From Bacteroides congonensis (GTDB lineage Bacteria > Bacteroidota > Bacteroidia > Bacteroidales > Bacteroidaceae), in assembly GCF_900130125.1 (NCBI RefSeq), contig NZ_FQXY01000010.1:496001-560000 (forward strand): 64,000 nucleotides of DNA, read 5' to 3'. A program made the position numbers and the translations under genes. Below are positions 33,971 to 43,548 of the stretch, one piece after another; position 1 is the first letter of the stretch; each line of letters begins with the position of its first letter. The notes under the pieces are model-generated. The model had not been told where the DNA came from, did not search any database, and saw only the letters and a program-made list of their open reading frames with translations.

Positions 33971-35155
33971 TCACCGGTAATCTGATGCTTCGATTTTCGC
34001 CGCATCAGTGTCCTTTAAGCAGATTTGTCTGCAATAAGTTTTGGGGGTCATTTCCATCATTTTTTTGAAATCCCTGTTGAAATTACCGCTATTGTTATAC
34101 CCTACCATTTCACATACCTCTTCTATCGTATATCCGGGATTTTCAGTAAACAGACGGGCTGCCTCGCGCAAACGAAGTTCCTTGCGCCACGGGCGGAAGT
34201 CCATTCCGTAATGGTCTTTCATATATTGCCGGAAGAATGATTGGGGTACCCCGAAAGAATCGACCACGATGCAGGAAGGGATATCCTTCTCACAGTATTC
34301 TTTCTCATCCACGTATTTCTGTAATCTTTCTTTTAATAGCTGTTCCTTTGTAAGAAAAATAGTTTCCGGCGTCTCCTTGTCCTCTTTTACAGACTTGCCT
34401 GTTTCGACCATGTCTGTTTCTATCGGGGTTGCATAAACCTTTGCTTCGGGTGGAGCAGCCGCAATGACCGGAATCGCAAATTTCATCCTGCGATAGTAGT
34501 TGACGAACCACATCACCATGAAACTGTAATAAAGCACATACAGTGGAACAAAGAACTTGTACCAGTCGGTAAAAAACAAGACGGATATGGCCATGACCCC
34601 AACAGCCAATGCACTATAAAATCCGGTCTTTACCCATGTCAGACGGTTCTCCCCGTCCTCGTCATAGTAGTCCTCCACCTCTTGTACCGTCTTGCGGTAA
34701 GCCTGCGTGAATTTTCGGGTATAGATAATCAACTGGATAATATAAGCGGCGATGCCCGTATAAAAGAACCACAAATAATAATCTGTAAAACAAAACAAGG
34801 TGATAAACAGGGTTGCACCTGCCACCGCAATAGCTCCGGCCTGTCGGAACACCATGCTCCATCTGACTTCACCCGGACGTATGAAAACCAACATGGACAT
34901 GGTAAAAAGAAGAGCCTGAAACGATGCCACAAAAAGCGTACTGGCAGGTTCAATACGACGGTCATAACCCGTAAAGCAGCATACCAGACTGAGAAGGGCG
35001 AGTACAAAATAAGAGGGCACAAGGATATTACGGGCCTTCCGTAACTTCTCCAATCCGTCTTCCGGCAGTATCGTTGTAGTTGCCAGCATACCTCCCAGCA
35101 TCGCTATCATGAAAGCCGAAGCTCCCATCAGGATTTTATATGTTGTTTCATTCAT
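33971..35155 (-). CDS. Membrane-bound AraC-family regulator
   Basis: A 394-residue protein: about six or seven membrane helices in residues 8-225, a charged linker (230-275) and an AraC/XylS DNA-binding domain in 280-380 (LREAARLFTENPGYTIEEVCEMVGYNNSGNFNRDFKKM, then TPKTYCRQ). The first HTH is SIGDVxxxVGY-like EEVCEMVGY and the second helix pair ends in the typical FNRDFKK. It likely senses a membrane-borne or envelope signal and controls the lipoprotein-TenA-lectin operon directly downstream; the repeated motif in that operon's promoter is the best candidate site. An acidic loop YYDEDGENRLTW near 165-176 is shared in position with the membrane protein at 29188-29976. Confidence 0.85.
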   Translation of the reverse strand: MNETTYKILMGASAFMIAMLGGMLATTTILPEDGLEKLRKARNILVPSYFVLALLSLVCCFTGYDRRIEPASTLFVASFQALLFTMSMLVFIRPGEVRWSMVFRQAGAIAVAGATLFITLFCFTDYYLWFFYTGIAAYIIQLIIYTRKFTQAYRKTVQEVEDYYDEDGENRLTWVKTGFYSALAVGVMAISVLFFTDWYKFFVPLYVLYYSFMVMWFVNYYRRMKFAIPVIAAAPPEAKVYATPIETDMVETGKSVKEDKETPETIFLTKEQLLKERLQKYVDEKEYCEKDIPSCIVVDSFGVPQSFFRQYMKDHYGMDFRPWRKELRLREAARLFTENPGYTIEEVCEMVGYNNSGNFNRDFKKMMEMTPKTYCRQICLKDTDAAKIEASDYR

Positions 35156-35176
35156 GTGTTCAGATCATTAGGATTA

Positions 35177-35208
35177 CAAAATTAGTCTTTTTTGCATTTC
35201 GTGCCAAA
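35177..35208 (-). promoter_or_regulatory. Promoter of the membrane AraC regulator gene
   Basis: Minus strand: -33 TTTG at 35205-35208 and -7 TAATTTTG at 35177-35184, 20 bases apart, both consensus. The start codon is 22 bases after the -7 element. Confidence 0.7.
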
Positions 35209-35210
35209 TA

Positions 35211-35246
35211 ATTGGTTGTGAAACCAATCGTTTTTCGGTGTGAAAC
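35211..35246. promoter_or_regulatory. TGTGAAAC direct repeat and ATTGGTT palindrome upstream of the regulator
   Basis: TGTGAAAC occurs at 35217-35224 and 35239-35246, 22 bp apart, just upstream of the regulator's -33 element. The first copy sits inside the inverted repeat ATTGGTTgtgaAACCAAT (35211-35228). These are possible activator or autoregulation sites. Confidence 0.5.
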
Positions 35247-35325
35247 ACTTTGTTCCAATAAGGGAAAATAAATCAAGACTATAAATGAACCTGTCAAAGA
35301 TGGGGCGCATATTCAGATTTTATAC

Positions 35326-35333
35326 TAACTTTG
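35326..35333 (+). promoter_or_regulatory. Promoter -7 element of cysS
   Basis: TAACTTTG matches TAnnTTTG 29 bases before the cysS ATG. Confidence 0.55.
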
Positions 35334-35362
35334 CGCTTCCAATAGAACAAATATAAAAGGTT

Positions 35363-36844
35363 ATGGAACATCAACTTACCATTTACAACACGTTAGATAG
35401 AAAGAAAGAGTTGTTCGTGCCGCTTCATGCGCCCCATGTAGGAATGTATGTATGTGGGCCAACCGTATACGGTGACGCTCATTTGGGACATGCACGCCCG
35501 TCCATCACATTCGACGTACTCTTCCGTTATCTCACTCATCTAGGATATAAAGTGCGTTATGTACGTAATATTACCGACGTAGGTCATTTGGAGCATGACG
35601 CCGACGAAGGAGAAGACAAGATTGCCAAAAAAGCACGTCTGGAAGAACTGGAGCCGATGGAAGTAGTCCAGTATTACCTGAACCGCTATCATAAGGCAAT
35701 GGAAGCGCTCAACGTACTTTCGCCAAGTATCGAGCCGCATGCTTCGGGACATATCATCGAACAAATCCAACTGGTACAGAAGATTCTGGATGCCGGATAC
35801 GCTTACGAAAGCGAAGGTTCCGTTTACTTCGACGTAGCCAAATACAATAAAGACCATCACTACGGAAAATTGTCCGGACGCAATCTGGACGACGTATTGA
35901 ATACCACCCGCGACCTTGACGGACAAAGCGAGAAGCGCAATCCCGCCGATTTCGCCCTCTGGAAAAAGGCACAACCGGAACATATCATGCGCTGGCCGTC
36001 TCCCTGGAGCGACGGTTTTCCCGGATGGCATGCCGAATGTACCGCTATGGGACGTAAGTATCTTGGCGAGCATTTCGATATTCACGGCGGTGGAATGGAC
36101 TTGATTTTCCCTCACCACGAATGTGAAATCGCACAGTCGGTAGCTTCGCAAGGTGACGACATGGTTCACTACTGGATGCACAACAACATGATTACCATCA
36201 ACGGAACAAAGATGGGCAAATCACTCGGTAACTTCATCACACTGGACGAATTCTTCAACGGCACTCATAAGTTACTGGCACAAGCCTACACTCCGATGAC
36301 TATCCGTTTCTTCATCCTGCAAGCTCATTACCGTAGTACGGTCGATTTCAGTAATGAAGCACTGCAAGCATCGGAAAAGGGTCTGCAACGCCTGATGGAA
36401 GCCATTGACGCATTGGAAAAGATAACTCCCGCAGCAGCGACTTCAGCAGGTATTAACGTAAAAGAACTGCGTGCCAAGTGCTATGAAGCAATGAATGATG
36501 ACCTAAATACTCCTATCGTCATTGCACAACTTTTTGAAGGCGCCCGTATCATCAACAATATCATCGCCGGAAATGCTACTATTTCCGCCGAAGATTTGAA
36601 AGACTTGAAAGAGACTTTCCACCTGTTCAGCTTCGACATCATGGGACTGAAAGAAGAAAAAGGCTCATCCGATGGTCGTGAGGCAGCATACGGCAAGGTA
36701 GTAGATATGTTGCTGGAACAGCGTATGAAAGCGAAAGCCAATAAGGATTGGGCTACTTCCGATGAAATCCGTAATACATTGACTGCACTCGGATTCGAGG
36801 TCAAAGATACGAAAGACGGTTTCGAGTGGAGACTGAATAAATAA
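35363..36844 (+). CDS. cysS: Cysteine-tRNA ligase
   Basis: A 493-residue class I aminoacyl-tRNA synthetase that charges tRNA-Cys. [18 protein letters not shown] near 29-46 has the zinc Cys and the HIGH-like [16 protein letters not shown] near 218 and [18 protein letters not shown] near 240-257 hold the remaining zinc ligands; KMGKSLGN near 283 is the KMSKS motif (Gly for Ser). Length is normal. It has its own promoter and a strong terminator. Confidence 0.97.
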   Translation: MEHQLTIYNTLDRKKELFVPLHAPHVGMYVCGPTVYGDAHLGHARPSITFDVLFRYLTHLGYKVRYVRNITDVGHLEHDADEGEDKIAKKARLEELEPMEVVQYYLNRYHKAMEALNVLSPSIEPHASGHIIEQIQLVQKILDAGYAYESEGSVYFDVAKYNKDHHYGKLSGRNLDDVLNTTRDLDGQSEKRNPADFALWKKAQPEHIMRWPSPWSDGFPGWHAECTAMGRKYLGEHFDIHGGGMDLIFPHHECEIAQSVASQGDDMVHYWMHNNMITINGTKMGKSLGNFITLDEFFNGTHKLLAQAYTPMTIRFFILQAHYRSTVDFSNEALQASEKGLQRLMEAIDALEKITPAAATSAGINVKELRAKCYEAMNDDLNTPIVIAQLFEGARIINNIIAGNATISAEDLKDLKETFHLFSFDIMGLKEEKGSSDGREAAYGKVVDMLLEQRMKAKANKDWATSDEIRNTLTALGFEVKDTKDGFEWRLNK

Positions 36845-36885
36845 GGCAAGAAGCAGTGCACTTCATTGTGCAGACTAAAAATAAA

Positions 36886-36922
36886 GAAGACCGGCTCACC
36901 ACGAACCGGTCTTCTCTTTTTT
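36886..36922 (+). terminator. Intrinsic terminator of cysS
   Basis: Arms GAAGACCGG (36886-36894) and CCGGTCTTC (36906-36914) with an 11-base loop are followed by TCTTTTTT. It stands 42 bases after the cysS stop codon. Confidence 0.88.
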
Positions 36923-36981
36923 CATAGAAACATATAATAACTAATACCCCTTTAAAGTTGTTTCTCTTACTTATTCACTAA

Positions 36982-39843
36982 TCACTTATTATCCATTAGT
37001 ATCTCAACAGGTTGTCCATGCTGGCAAGTCACTGACAATACAGTATTTTCCCCTTGTTGTTCCAACTGAACATTCTCCATTGGGTTCGTTAATGTCCAAT
37101 GTCCTTTAAGACGTATTTCCTTACGAATAGGGCGACTAGGCTCTTTTGTCGTATAAGCCTTTTCTTTGATGTTCAAGTTCGGGTCGCAGATACTCAATCG
37201 AATACCTTTGGCTGATTCTTTGGCATACATCACCATCGTTTCCGCAGGAATAGAAGCTATCAACTTGTCACTTTCAGGCTGATAAGTCCCAAAAGCAGCA
37301 TAGGCTGTAATACCTGTTTTCTTATCATACACAACATGAGCAGTCTGATCGCGCTGTAAAACTTCATAGGCAGGAGCTTTACGAAGTTCATCCAAATCAG
37401 AATCAGAGGGTTGTATCAGAACCATATACTCGTATGTTCCATCCTTCGGAGCCTTACCATGCTCTATCCACGCAGAAGAGAATGTTCCTTTTGTCACCGC
37501 ACGAGTCTTTTCATGACGTGATTCCTGCTCCGCAACTTGTGTACGAACATTTCCGTCAACCACGTGATAATAATTATCATAGCCATCATGCAGCCAATAA
37601 TTATCATCTCCTACTTTAGAATCTTTTCCATTGTACTTTGTCTGGAAAAGGGTCGTTTCCGTAGGATAATCCGCGTTGCTATTGGTTATGCCTGTCCCCA
37701 TGCAAATCATCCGGTTGTCAAAACAAAATACTGATTTACGGGCAACAAAGTCAGGCGTAAAGTTCTCATAACCTCTTTCCATCAGTTTCATGGCAAACAT
37801 ACCGTTTTTACCATCCAGCGAACTGCTACCCGAAAAGTTCTCTTTGGAATGAGCCATTGTGGTTCCTTTCAGCGGACTATCCAACAGTTCGAAAGGTAAG
37901 TGAATGGTAGTCGTACCCGGCAAACGGTTCCAGTCCCAGCCTTCCTGTACAAAACCGCTTCCGGCACGGGATACGGGGTTTCCTTTTCCCATAATCTGTA
38001 CCGAGCCATAACTTTGGTAACGTCCATAACGATTATCTTTCACATAGATTTCAGAACCCCATACATCAGTCGTATATCCTTTCAGTGTCACCATCCAATC
38101 CGCACGGCGGAAAATACCTGCCGAACCGTAGTTATAAACAAAGAATCCTTGTGGAGCTTGGGCGGTTTTGATGCCTTCTTTCTTAAAGAAACGTGCATTC
38201 GGAGTATCTCCATTGCGTACAAGACGTAGATAATCAGCAGCCAGACCACGGTCGAACGTATTCCCCTGACCTGACAAATCGCCCGACAAAGCAATATTGG
38301 CAAATGCTTCAATATCATCGCTCCCCATTTTTCCACCAAAAGGATGACGACCACTGATACCTATCCCCCACTCATAAAGATTACAATAATTACGCATGGC
38401 GATAAAAGCGGACTTCATATGCCGGCGGGCATCTTCCGTAAGCTCAAAACCTGTGCCATTGGTGAAGGCTATAAATTGTCCCACCGTAGCCAGTACTCCG
38501 GTTGTATATCCCGGATAAAAGCCACCGTGATGGAAAGTAGTGCCGTCTACCTTTATACCACCAATCGTTCCCGACGTATATCGCAAGGAAGAAGACAGCC
38601 AGCGTGACAAACCGCCCAACGCTTGCTCCTGTTCCCTTGCATCGGGAAACATCATGGCGGAAATAAACTTCGCCATCAGCAATGTATGCCAGGAATCCAA
38701 CAACTCATCACGCGTTGGTGAACATGGTTGGCGAGTCTCCTGCAAAGCAGCCCAGAAACGCAGTGTAGACAGATAAGCATCACGGTGAGCATGTTTATAA
38801 ATCACATCACGCATCAACCAGGCAGTGGTATATATCTTACGGATCTGATAACCATAATGATGATTCGTTCCCATACCGCTGCCGAATGCAAACCCTTGAT
38901 CTATGGCATAGTCGAATACTGTAAAGTAATTCTTCCTTGATATTTCATTCTGATTATAATAGGCATCAAGCGCAAAACCGGAAAGCATGGTCTCAATATC
39001 ATTCCATGACATCTCTCCTTTTTTCTTATCCAGCTCATCGGGAGCAACAATAGGAGCCCCCACAAAACCTGTCCCGGCAGCAGACGGATGAATGGCTGCT
39101 TTCTCAAACGTTTTGTAGGCTGCATTAATCTGCCCTTGCGGTACTTTTTTCACTTCCAGAAAGTCCGTCAAACGTTGTTCGATAGTTTTCAGGTCTTTCT
39201 TCTGTTGACTGGTCAATTTAGAGGATAATGGAGTATCATAAGATTGCTGTTCCCATTTCCATACGAGACACCAGTGCCAGAGGTCACGATTAGACAAGCC
39301 GTTATTGGACGGCAACTGCTGGTCGGGAGTAGTGCGAAGATTCATCTTCTTCTCAGGAAAAGTCAGACGGTCAAGGAAAATACGTCCTTTCCGTTGAGGA
39401 GCAACCAACCGGTAAGCAACGATATTCTTGTCGTTCTTCTCTCCTTTCATATACTCGAAAGAAATCCAGCACGCACGCCAACCGGCTGCCTGCAAATGAT
39501 AAGAGAACCAATAAGAGACTTCGCCCGCCTTATTCAGAAACTCGAAACGAATAGAATCCTGCTGCGGTTTCTCATTATAAATCCACAAAGTAATGCCGAA
39601 CTGCTTCTCTTTCTTCGCATTGAGTGATAAAGGAGAGATTTGAACATTTAAAGCAGAACCGGGTTGAAAATCCCATTCTAGGCTGCTCTCCCCTTCTTTA
39701 TAAAAGAGAGAGGATGCTTTCAGTTCTCCTTTTCCCGAAACGTTGAACACTTCGGGGACTCCGTCTTCAAAGCCGATGAATTGGGCAAAAGCGGAAGAGA
39801 TACTTCCAAGCAATAATAGTATAATGAAACAAGTATTTTTCAT
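36982..39843 (-). CDS. Polysaccharide lyase family 8, chondroitin-sulfate ABC-lyase type
   Basis: A 953-residue secreted lyase with signal peptide 1-20 (SSAFAQ). An N-terminal beta-sandwich (about 22-165) is followed by the alpha/alpha toroid and C-terminal beta domains. The pattern HGGFYPGY puts His439 and Tyr446 exactly seven residues apart, as His501 and Tyr508 in Proteus vulgaris chondroitinase ABC I, and Arg499 in GISGRHP matches Arg560. The enzyme should cut chondroitin or dermatan sulfate by beta-elimination to unsaturated disaccharides, in the periplasm or at the surface. Sulfatase and GH88 genes follow upstream in the same direction. A -7 element TATTTTTG lies at 39913-39920 (minus). 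Hyaluronan is also a possible substrate. Confidence 0.9.
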   Translation of the reverse strand: MKNTCFIILLLLGSISSAFAQFIGFEDGVPEVFNVSGKGELKASSLFYKEGESSLEWDFQPGSALNVQISPLSLNAKKEKQFGITLWIYNEKPQQDSIRFEFLNKAGEVSYWFSYHLQAAGWRACWISFEYMKGEKNDKNIVAYRLVAPQRKGRIFLDRLTFPEKKMNLRTTPDQQLPSNNGLSNRDLWHWCLVWKWEQQSYDTPLSSKLTSQQKKDLKTIEQRLTDFLEVKKVPQGQINAAYKTFEKAAIHPSAAGTGFVGAPIVAPDELDKKKGEMSWNDIETMLSGFALDAYYNQNEISRKNYFTVFDYAIDQGFAFGSGMGTNHHYGYQIRKIYTTAWLMRDVIYKHAHRDAYLSTLRFWAALQETRQPCSPTRDELLDSWHTLLMAKFISAMMFPDAREQEQALGGLSRWLSSSLRYTSGTIGGIKVDGTTFHHGGFYPGYTTGVLATVGQFIAFTNGTGFELTEDARRHMKSAFIAMRNYCNLYEWGIGISGRHPFGGKMGSDDIEAFANIALSGDLSGQGNTFDRGLAADYLRLVRNGDTPNARFFKKEGIKTAQAPQGFFVYNYGSAGIFRRADWMVTLKGYTTDVWGSEIYVKDNRYGRYQSYGSVQIMGKGNPVSRAGSGFVQEGWDWNRLPGTTTIHLPFELLDSPLKGTTMAHSKENFSGSSSLDGKNGMFAMKLMERGYENFTPDFVARKSVFCFDNRMICMGTGITNSNADYPTETTLFQTKYNGKDSKVGDDNYWLHDGYDNYYHVVDGNVRTQVAEQESRHEKTRAVTKGTFSSAWIEHGKAPKDGTYEYMVLIQPSDSDLDELRKAPAYEVLQRDQTAHVVYDKKTGITAYAAFGTYQPESDKLIASIPAETMVMYAKESAKGIRLSICDPNLNIKEKAYTTKEPSRPIRKEIRLKGHWTLTNPMENVQLEQQGENTVLSVTCQHGQPVEILMDNK

Positions 39844-39996
39844 TCAATCGCATATTAATTTTTAGACAGAAGAACATAAGAACAAAAGATAGAACAATAA
39901 TTCTATAAACAGCAAAAATAACTATCTAAACACAGCCTTTATATTCTTTTGTTTTTCTGTCTAAATTAAATTTTCATTCAACTACATAGGTTTCTG

Positions 39997-41547
39997 TTAA
40001 TAAGGAATTCTGTCCGACAGAATCTTTTCCGTGTACCAAGGGTCGTTAATTTCCTTCAGCATAGTACCCATTTCGCGATAGAGTTGCTCCACTACTTCCT
40101 TATTTTCTTCCAAAGGCAGGTTGTGCAACTGATAAGGATCATTCAAGTCATCAAACAGAAGGCTCTTCTTTAGCTGCTTCGTATTGCGGTCGATATATAA
40201 GGCTAAGGTATATTGTGCGGTCTTGATACCTCTCGAAGAAGGGAAATAAGTCTGTACCAATCCGTTTTCATCCTTTTCACCGTCCAGATTCTGGATATAC
40301 AGCGCACCCGTCGGGCGGACAATTTCCGCCTTTTCATCGAAGAAAAGAGGAGCGAAGTTACGCCCTTGCACTTCTGCCGGAATAGAATCACCCAATCCGC
40401 ACAAGCCAAGCACAGTAGGCATAATATCCGGTGATGAAAGCAGCAAGTCATCTACTCCCGGTTGAATCTTGCCCGGGAAACGCACGATAAACGGAATATT
40501 CATTGATTCGGAGTAAGGCGAGTTCTTCGGGTCTTCGGTACGCTGGCTGCACATCGTCTCGCCATGGTCGGAAGCGAAGATAACAACCGTATTCTTATCC
40601 AGTCCCAAGTCTTTCAGCGTTTCCAGAATCTGACCGAAGGCACGGTCAACTCCCGTTACGGAAGCAAAATAGTAACGGGCAGATTCTGCCTTTTTCATCT
40701 TCAGGTCTACGTTCGGACGAACCAGCAAGCTATCCAAAGGTTTATCCTTGTAAAGGTTGAAATCCTGCTCTTCACAGTCGTCCAAAGAACGATACGGACT
40801 ATGAGGCGGGTTCATGCCTACCATAATAAAGAAAGGCTTCTTTGTATCGCGCACGTTACCCTCATTTTTCAAATATGAAACCACCTTGCCCGATTCATGC
40901 AAAGGCGACCATTCTTTCGGGTCGTGTCTCTTGCCGTCCGTATCCCAATAGTGAGGATTCTTATGTTCATCAAACGTACCGTAAGAATACCAGTAGTTAA
41001 ATCCGTGACGACGTTCTTTCGGAGTATAGGCATCCCATGCCGGACGTTTGGATTCTACATATTGTCCCGGATGTTCGGGGTCGTTCGGGGTCGGAAAATC
41101 GGCATGAAGTTTTCCGAAATAAGCACAGTCATAACCGGCTTTACTGAACACATCACCGATACATTCAGCGTCTTCACGCAAAGAACTGATGGGACGCGTA
41201 GAATTACAGTTCAAAGGCACGCCGCTCCGGTTGGGATACATGCCGGTCAATAACATTCCACGATGAGGACTACTCAGCGGGCAGTTGCTCTGTGCAGAAG
41301 ACAACACCATGGATTCGCGGGCAAATGCATCCAGATTGGGGGTATGAACAGGATCGCCCTGAAAATTCACTTTATTCCGGAATCCGTCCTGACTCCAGAA
41401 TCCCATTGCCTGGTTACGGTATTGGTCGGGAAATACATAGATAATATTGGGATGCTCAGCTTGTTCCACAACTTGCTTCGGGGCCTTGCAACCCTGTGCC
41501 GCAAACAAAGTCAGACCACCTACCAAAAGGTTTATAGGTTTATTCAT
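39997..41547 (-). CDS. S1-family sulfatase (probable chondroitin-sulfate 4-O-sulfatase)
   Basis: Starting at MNKPINLLVGG the enzyme has 516 residues, a lipoprotein signal (AAQGCKAPK, Cys20) and the metal-binding start NIIYVFPDQYR. The sulfatase signature LSSPHRGMLLTG places Ser92 as the residue turned into formylglycine by anSME (S-x-P-x-R type). Other marks are CAYFGKLH and VIFASDHGETM with metal-binding Asp and His. Between PL8 and GH88 genes it should remove sulfate from unsaturated chondroitin disaccharides; 4-O-specificity is taken from my memory of the B. thetaiotaomicron homologue next to the same genes. Start 48 bases upstream is possible but lacks a signal peptide. Confidence 0.88.
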   Translation of the reverse strand: MNKPINLLVGGLTLFAAQGCKAPKQVVEQAEHPNIIYVFPDQYRNQAMGFWSQDGFRNKVNFQGDPVHTPNLDAFARESMVLSSAQSNCPLSSPHRGMLLTGMYPNRSGVPLNCNSTRPISSLREDAECIGDVFSKAGYDCAYFGKLHADFPTPNDPEHPGQYVESKRPAWDAYTPKERRHGFNYWYSYGTFDEHKNPHYWDTDGKRHDPKEWSPLHESGKVVSYLKNEGNVRDTKKPFFIMVGMNPPHSPYRSLDDCEEQDFNLYKDKPLDSLLVRPNVDLKMKKAESARYYFASVTGVDRAFGQILETLKDLGLDKNTVVIFASDHGETMCSQRTEDPKNSPYSESMNIPFIVRFPGKIQPGVDDLLLSSPDIMPTVLGLCGLGDSIPAEVQGRNFAPLFFDEKAEIVRPTGALYIQNLDGEKDENGLVQTYFPSSRGIKTAQYTLALYIDRNTKQLKKSLLFDDLNDPYQLHNLPLEENKEVVEQLYREMGTMLKEINDPWYTEKILSDRIPY

Positions 41548-41596
41548 GATAATGATAGTTAACGATAAACGGTTTATAATAAAGATAATAAACAAA

Positions 41597-41655
41597 TGAA
41601 CGGTGAACGATGGACAAGCTATATACAGAAGCCTATGTTCATCATTTACCGTTCA
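41597..41655. terminator. Imperfect 16-bp inverted repeat after the GH88 gene
   Basis: Arms 41597-41612 and 41640-41655 pair with two mismatches around a 27-base loop in the 127-bp spacer between GH88 and the sulfatase gene. On the minus strand it follows the GH88 stop by 20 bases; it could stop or reduce read-through, or protect the mRNA end. Confidence 0.45.
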
Positions 41656-41674
41656 CTGTACATATCAATGAGAT

Positions 41675-42877
41675 TTATTTCTTTTCGAGATCTCTTTTGC
41701 GCATCAGCGCTTCCAGGAAGTAATAGTCGGCATAGTTCAGAGGAACATCAATTTCCTGACCGTGAGGAATACTGCCCACCGAATGCATCAGGATAAAGTT
41801 GCCGTTGGTACCCACCTCTGCACGATAAGCGGGCGAACCCAGGCTTACCATAATCTTATCAGCAGTTTCCTTGTACTGGTTGCCCGGCAGATAACCGTCC
41901 AATTCGTAAAGGGCAGAAGCTGTACAAGCCGCAGCGGAAGCGTCACGTGGTTCATTCGGAATATTCGGTGCATCATAGTCCCAATAAGGAACGAGGTCTT
42001 CCGGCAGATTCTTGTTGTTAAAGATAAAATTATATACCTTTTGAGCCTGGTCGAGATATTTCTTGTCTTTCGTATAGCGATAGCAAGTAGTATATCCGTA
42101 AAGAGCCCAAGCCTGTCCGCGAGCCCAAGCCGATTCATCAGCATATCCCTGTGCAGTTTGTCTCTTGCGCACTTCTCCGGTTTCGGGATCGTAGTCTACG
42201 ACATGATAGCAACTGTTGTCCGGACGGAAATGGTGTGCCATAGTCGTATCGGCATGTTTTACTGCAATATTGTAGAAAGTAGAATCACCGGAGAAAGCTG
42301 TTGCTTCGAACAACAGTTCGAGATTCATCATATTATCAATAATCACCGGACATTTCCATCCACGTGTTCCCTGCCAGCCTTTATCTGCATCCCATGACTG
42401 GATAACACCTGCATTCGGACGGAAACGGGTAGAGAGTGACTTGGCTGCTTCGACAATCACATCCTTATATTCTTTCTTGTCAGCCAGACGGTATCCGTTC
42501 AGATAGCTGCAACCAATCATAAATCCTACGTCATGATGCCATTTCAGATACTTCACAGAATCAAGAGCTTCCGTATATTTTTCAGCCAGCGGCAACCATT
42601 TCTTATCTCCGGTCAGGTTATAAGTCAACCACATGCTACCAGGATAGAAACCAGAACACCAATCTTCAATAGGTATATAAGATATACTGCCGTCTTCGTT
42701 GATAGTTCTCGGATTCAGAACCTTGCCGGATTTCTCGATAATATCCGTTTGAATCGTGTTCTGTGCCACTGCGTTGTCGATGTTGTCCTGAATAAAGTCT
42801 ACTTCAAGCTTTTTTTGTCCACCGCAACTCGTAAAGATCAAAAGGGAAAATCCTAATGCGCTAAGAATTGTTTTCAT
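41675..42877 (-). CDS. GH88 unsaturated glucuronyl hydrolase
   Basis: From ATG 42877 the protein has 400 residues with a lipoprotein signal (IFTSCGGQ, Cys18). LKWHHDVGFMIGCSYL places Asp116 and VIIDNMMNLELL places Asp181, the two aspartates that hydrate the unsaturated uronic acid ring in GH88. The alpha/alpha barrel signature repeats (WLTYNLTGDKKWL, DESAWARGQAWALYGYTTCYRYT) are clear. It removes the delta-4,5 uronic acid from the lyase products, releasing GalNAc. A -7 element TATTTTTG lies at 42919-42926 (minus), 41 bases upstream. The long upstream in-frame extension overlapping the divergent thioesterase gene is not real. Confidence 0.93.
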   Translation of the reverse strand: MKTILSALGFSLLIFTSCGGQKKLEVDFIQDNIDNAVAQNTIQTDIIEKSGKVLNPRTINEDGSISYIPIEDWCSGFYPGSMWLTYNLTGDKKWLPLAEKYTEALDSVKYLKWHHDVGFMIGCSYLNGYRLADKKEYKDVIVEAAKSLSTRFRPNAGVIQSWDADKGWQGTRGWKCPVIIDNMMNLELLFEATAFSGDSTFYNIAVKHADTTMAHHFRPDNSCYHVVDYDPETGEVRKRQTAQGYADESAWARGQAWALYGYTTCYRYTKDKKYLDQAQKVYNFIFNNKNLPEDLVPYWDYDAPNIPNEPRDASAAACTASALYELDGYLPGNQYKETADKIMVSLGSPAYRAEVGTNGNFILMHSVGSIPHGQEIDVPLNYADYYFLEALMRKRDLEKK

Positions 42878-42981
42878 AATACAGGGATTATTTGTTAAGT
42901 GATTAATTTTCTTGATTGCAAAAATAGTGCATTTCAAGAGAATAGACCGACCTAAATAATCCAAATGAGGGACAATTTTGG

Positions 42982-42989
42982 TACATTTG
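42982..42989 (+). promoter_or_regulatory. Promoter -7 element of the thioesterase gene
   Basis: TACATTTG matches TAnnTTTG 32 bases before ATG 43022, so the in-frame start at 42965 cannot be used. Confidence 0.55.
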
Positions 42990-43021
42990 CAAAAGAAATA
43001 TCGAAATACAATAAATATATT

Positions 43022-43432
43022 ATGAGCCCACAAGAATTCTTCAAAAACGACCTTTTCGCTGAAAATGCAGGTGTAGTCCTGCTGGAAGTACGCAAAGGAT
43101 ACAGCAAAGCCAAGTTGGAAATAATGCCCGAACATCTGAATGCAGGTGCCCGTACACAAGGCGGAGCCATCTTTACGTTGGCAGACCTCGCTCTCGCAGC
43201 AGCCGCCAACTCGCATGGCACACTCGCCTTCTCCCTTTCATCCACTATCACTTTCTTACGTGCAAGCGGCCCGGGTAACACTCTTTATGCCGAAGCACGC
43301 GAACGCTACATCGGCCGGAGCACAGGTTGCTATCAGGTAGATATTACCAATCAGAATGGAGATTTGATTGCCACTTTTGAATCCAGTGTATTCAGGAAAG
43401 ACCAGAAAGTACCTTTTGAGGTAGAAGAATAA
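43022..43432 (+). CDS. PaaI-type hotdog-fold thioesterase
   Basis: A 136-residue protein of the hotdog fold. MPEHLNAGARTQGGAIFTLADLALAAAANS near 38-67 is the PaaI/4HBT signature: Asn, the GG turn and the Asp of the active site on the long helix. The C-terminal GDLIATFESSVFRK strand is typical. Such enzymes hydrolyse acyl- or aryl-CoA thioesters in the cytoplasm; the substrate is unknown. It is divergent from GH88 and probably unrelated to glycan use. Confidence 0.9.
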   Translation: MSPQEFFKNDLFAENAGVVLLEVRKGYSKAKLEIMPEHLNAGARTQGGAIFTLADLALAAAANSHGTLAFSLSSTITFLRASGPGNTLYAEARERYIGRSTGCYQVDITNQNGDLIATFESSVFRKDQKVPFEVEE

Positions 43433-43465
43433 AAAGAAATCAAAGTAAACCGTTAATATATATAT

Positions 43466-43540
43466 ATCAGGCACGGATTTCGCGGATTACACGGTTACAA
43501 TTAAATAAAAACCGTGTAATCCGTGAAATCCGTGCCTGAT
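43466..43540. repeat. Long extragenic palindrome (31-bp arms)
   Basis: Arms 43466-43496 and 43510-43540 (beginning ATCAGGCACGGATTTC) pair over 31 bases with one mismatch and a 13-base A+T-rich loop. It separates the convergent thioesterase and DUF3108 genes and may end transcription on both strands. Sequences of the type 'ccgtgtaatccgtgaaatccgtg' recur in many Bacteroides spacers as far as I recall. Confidence 0.75.
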
Positions 43541-43548
43541 TCTTTACG

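Noticed and set aside
42878..43216. N-terminal extension of the GH88 frame
   Set aside because: It covers the divergent thioesterase gene and both promoters, while the lipoprotein signal starts at ATG 42877.
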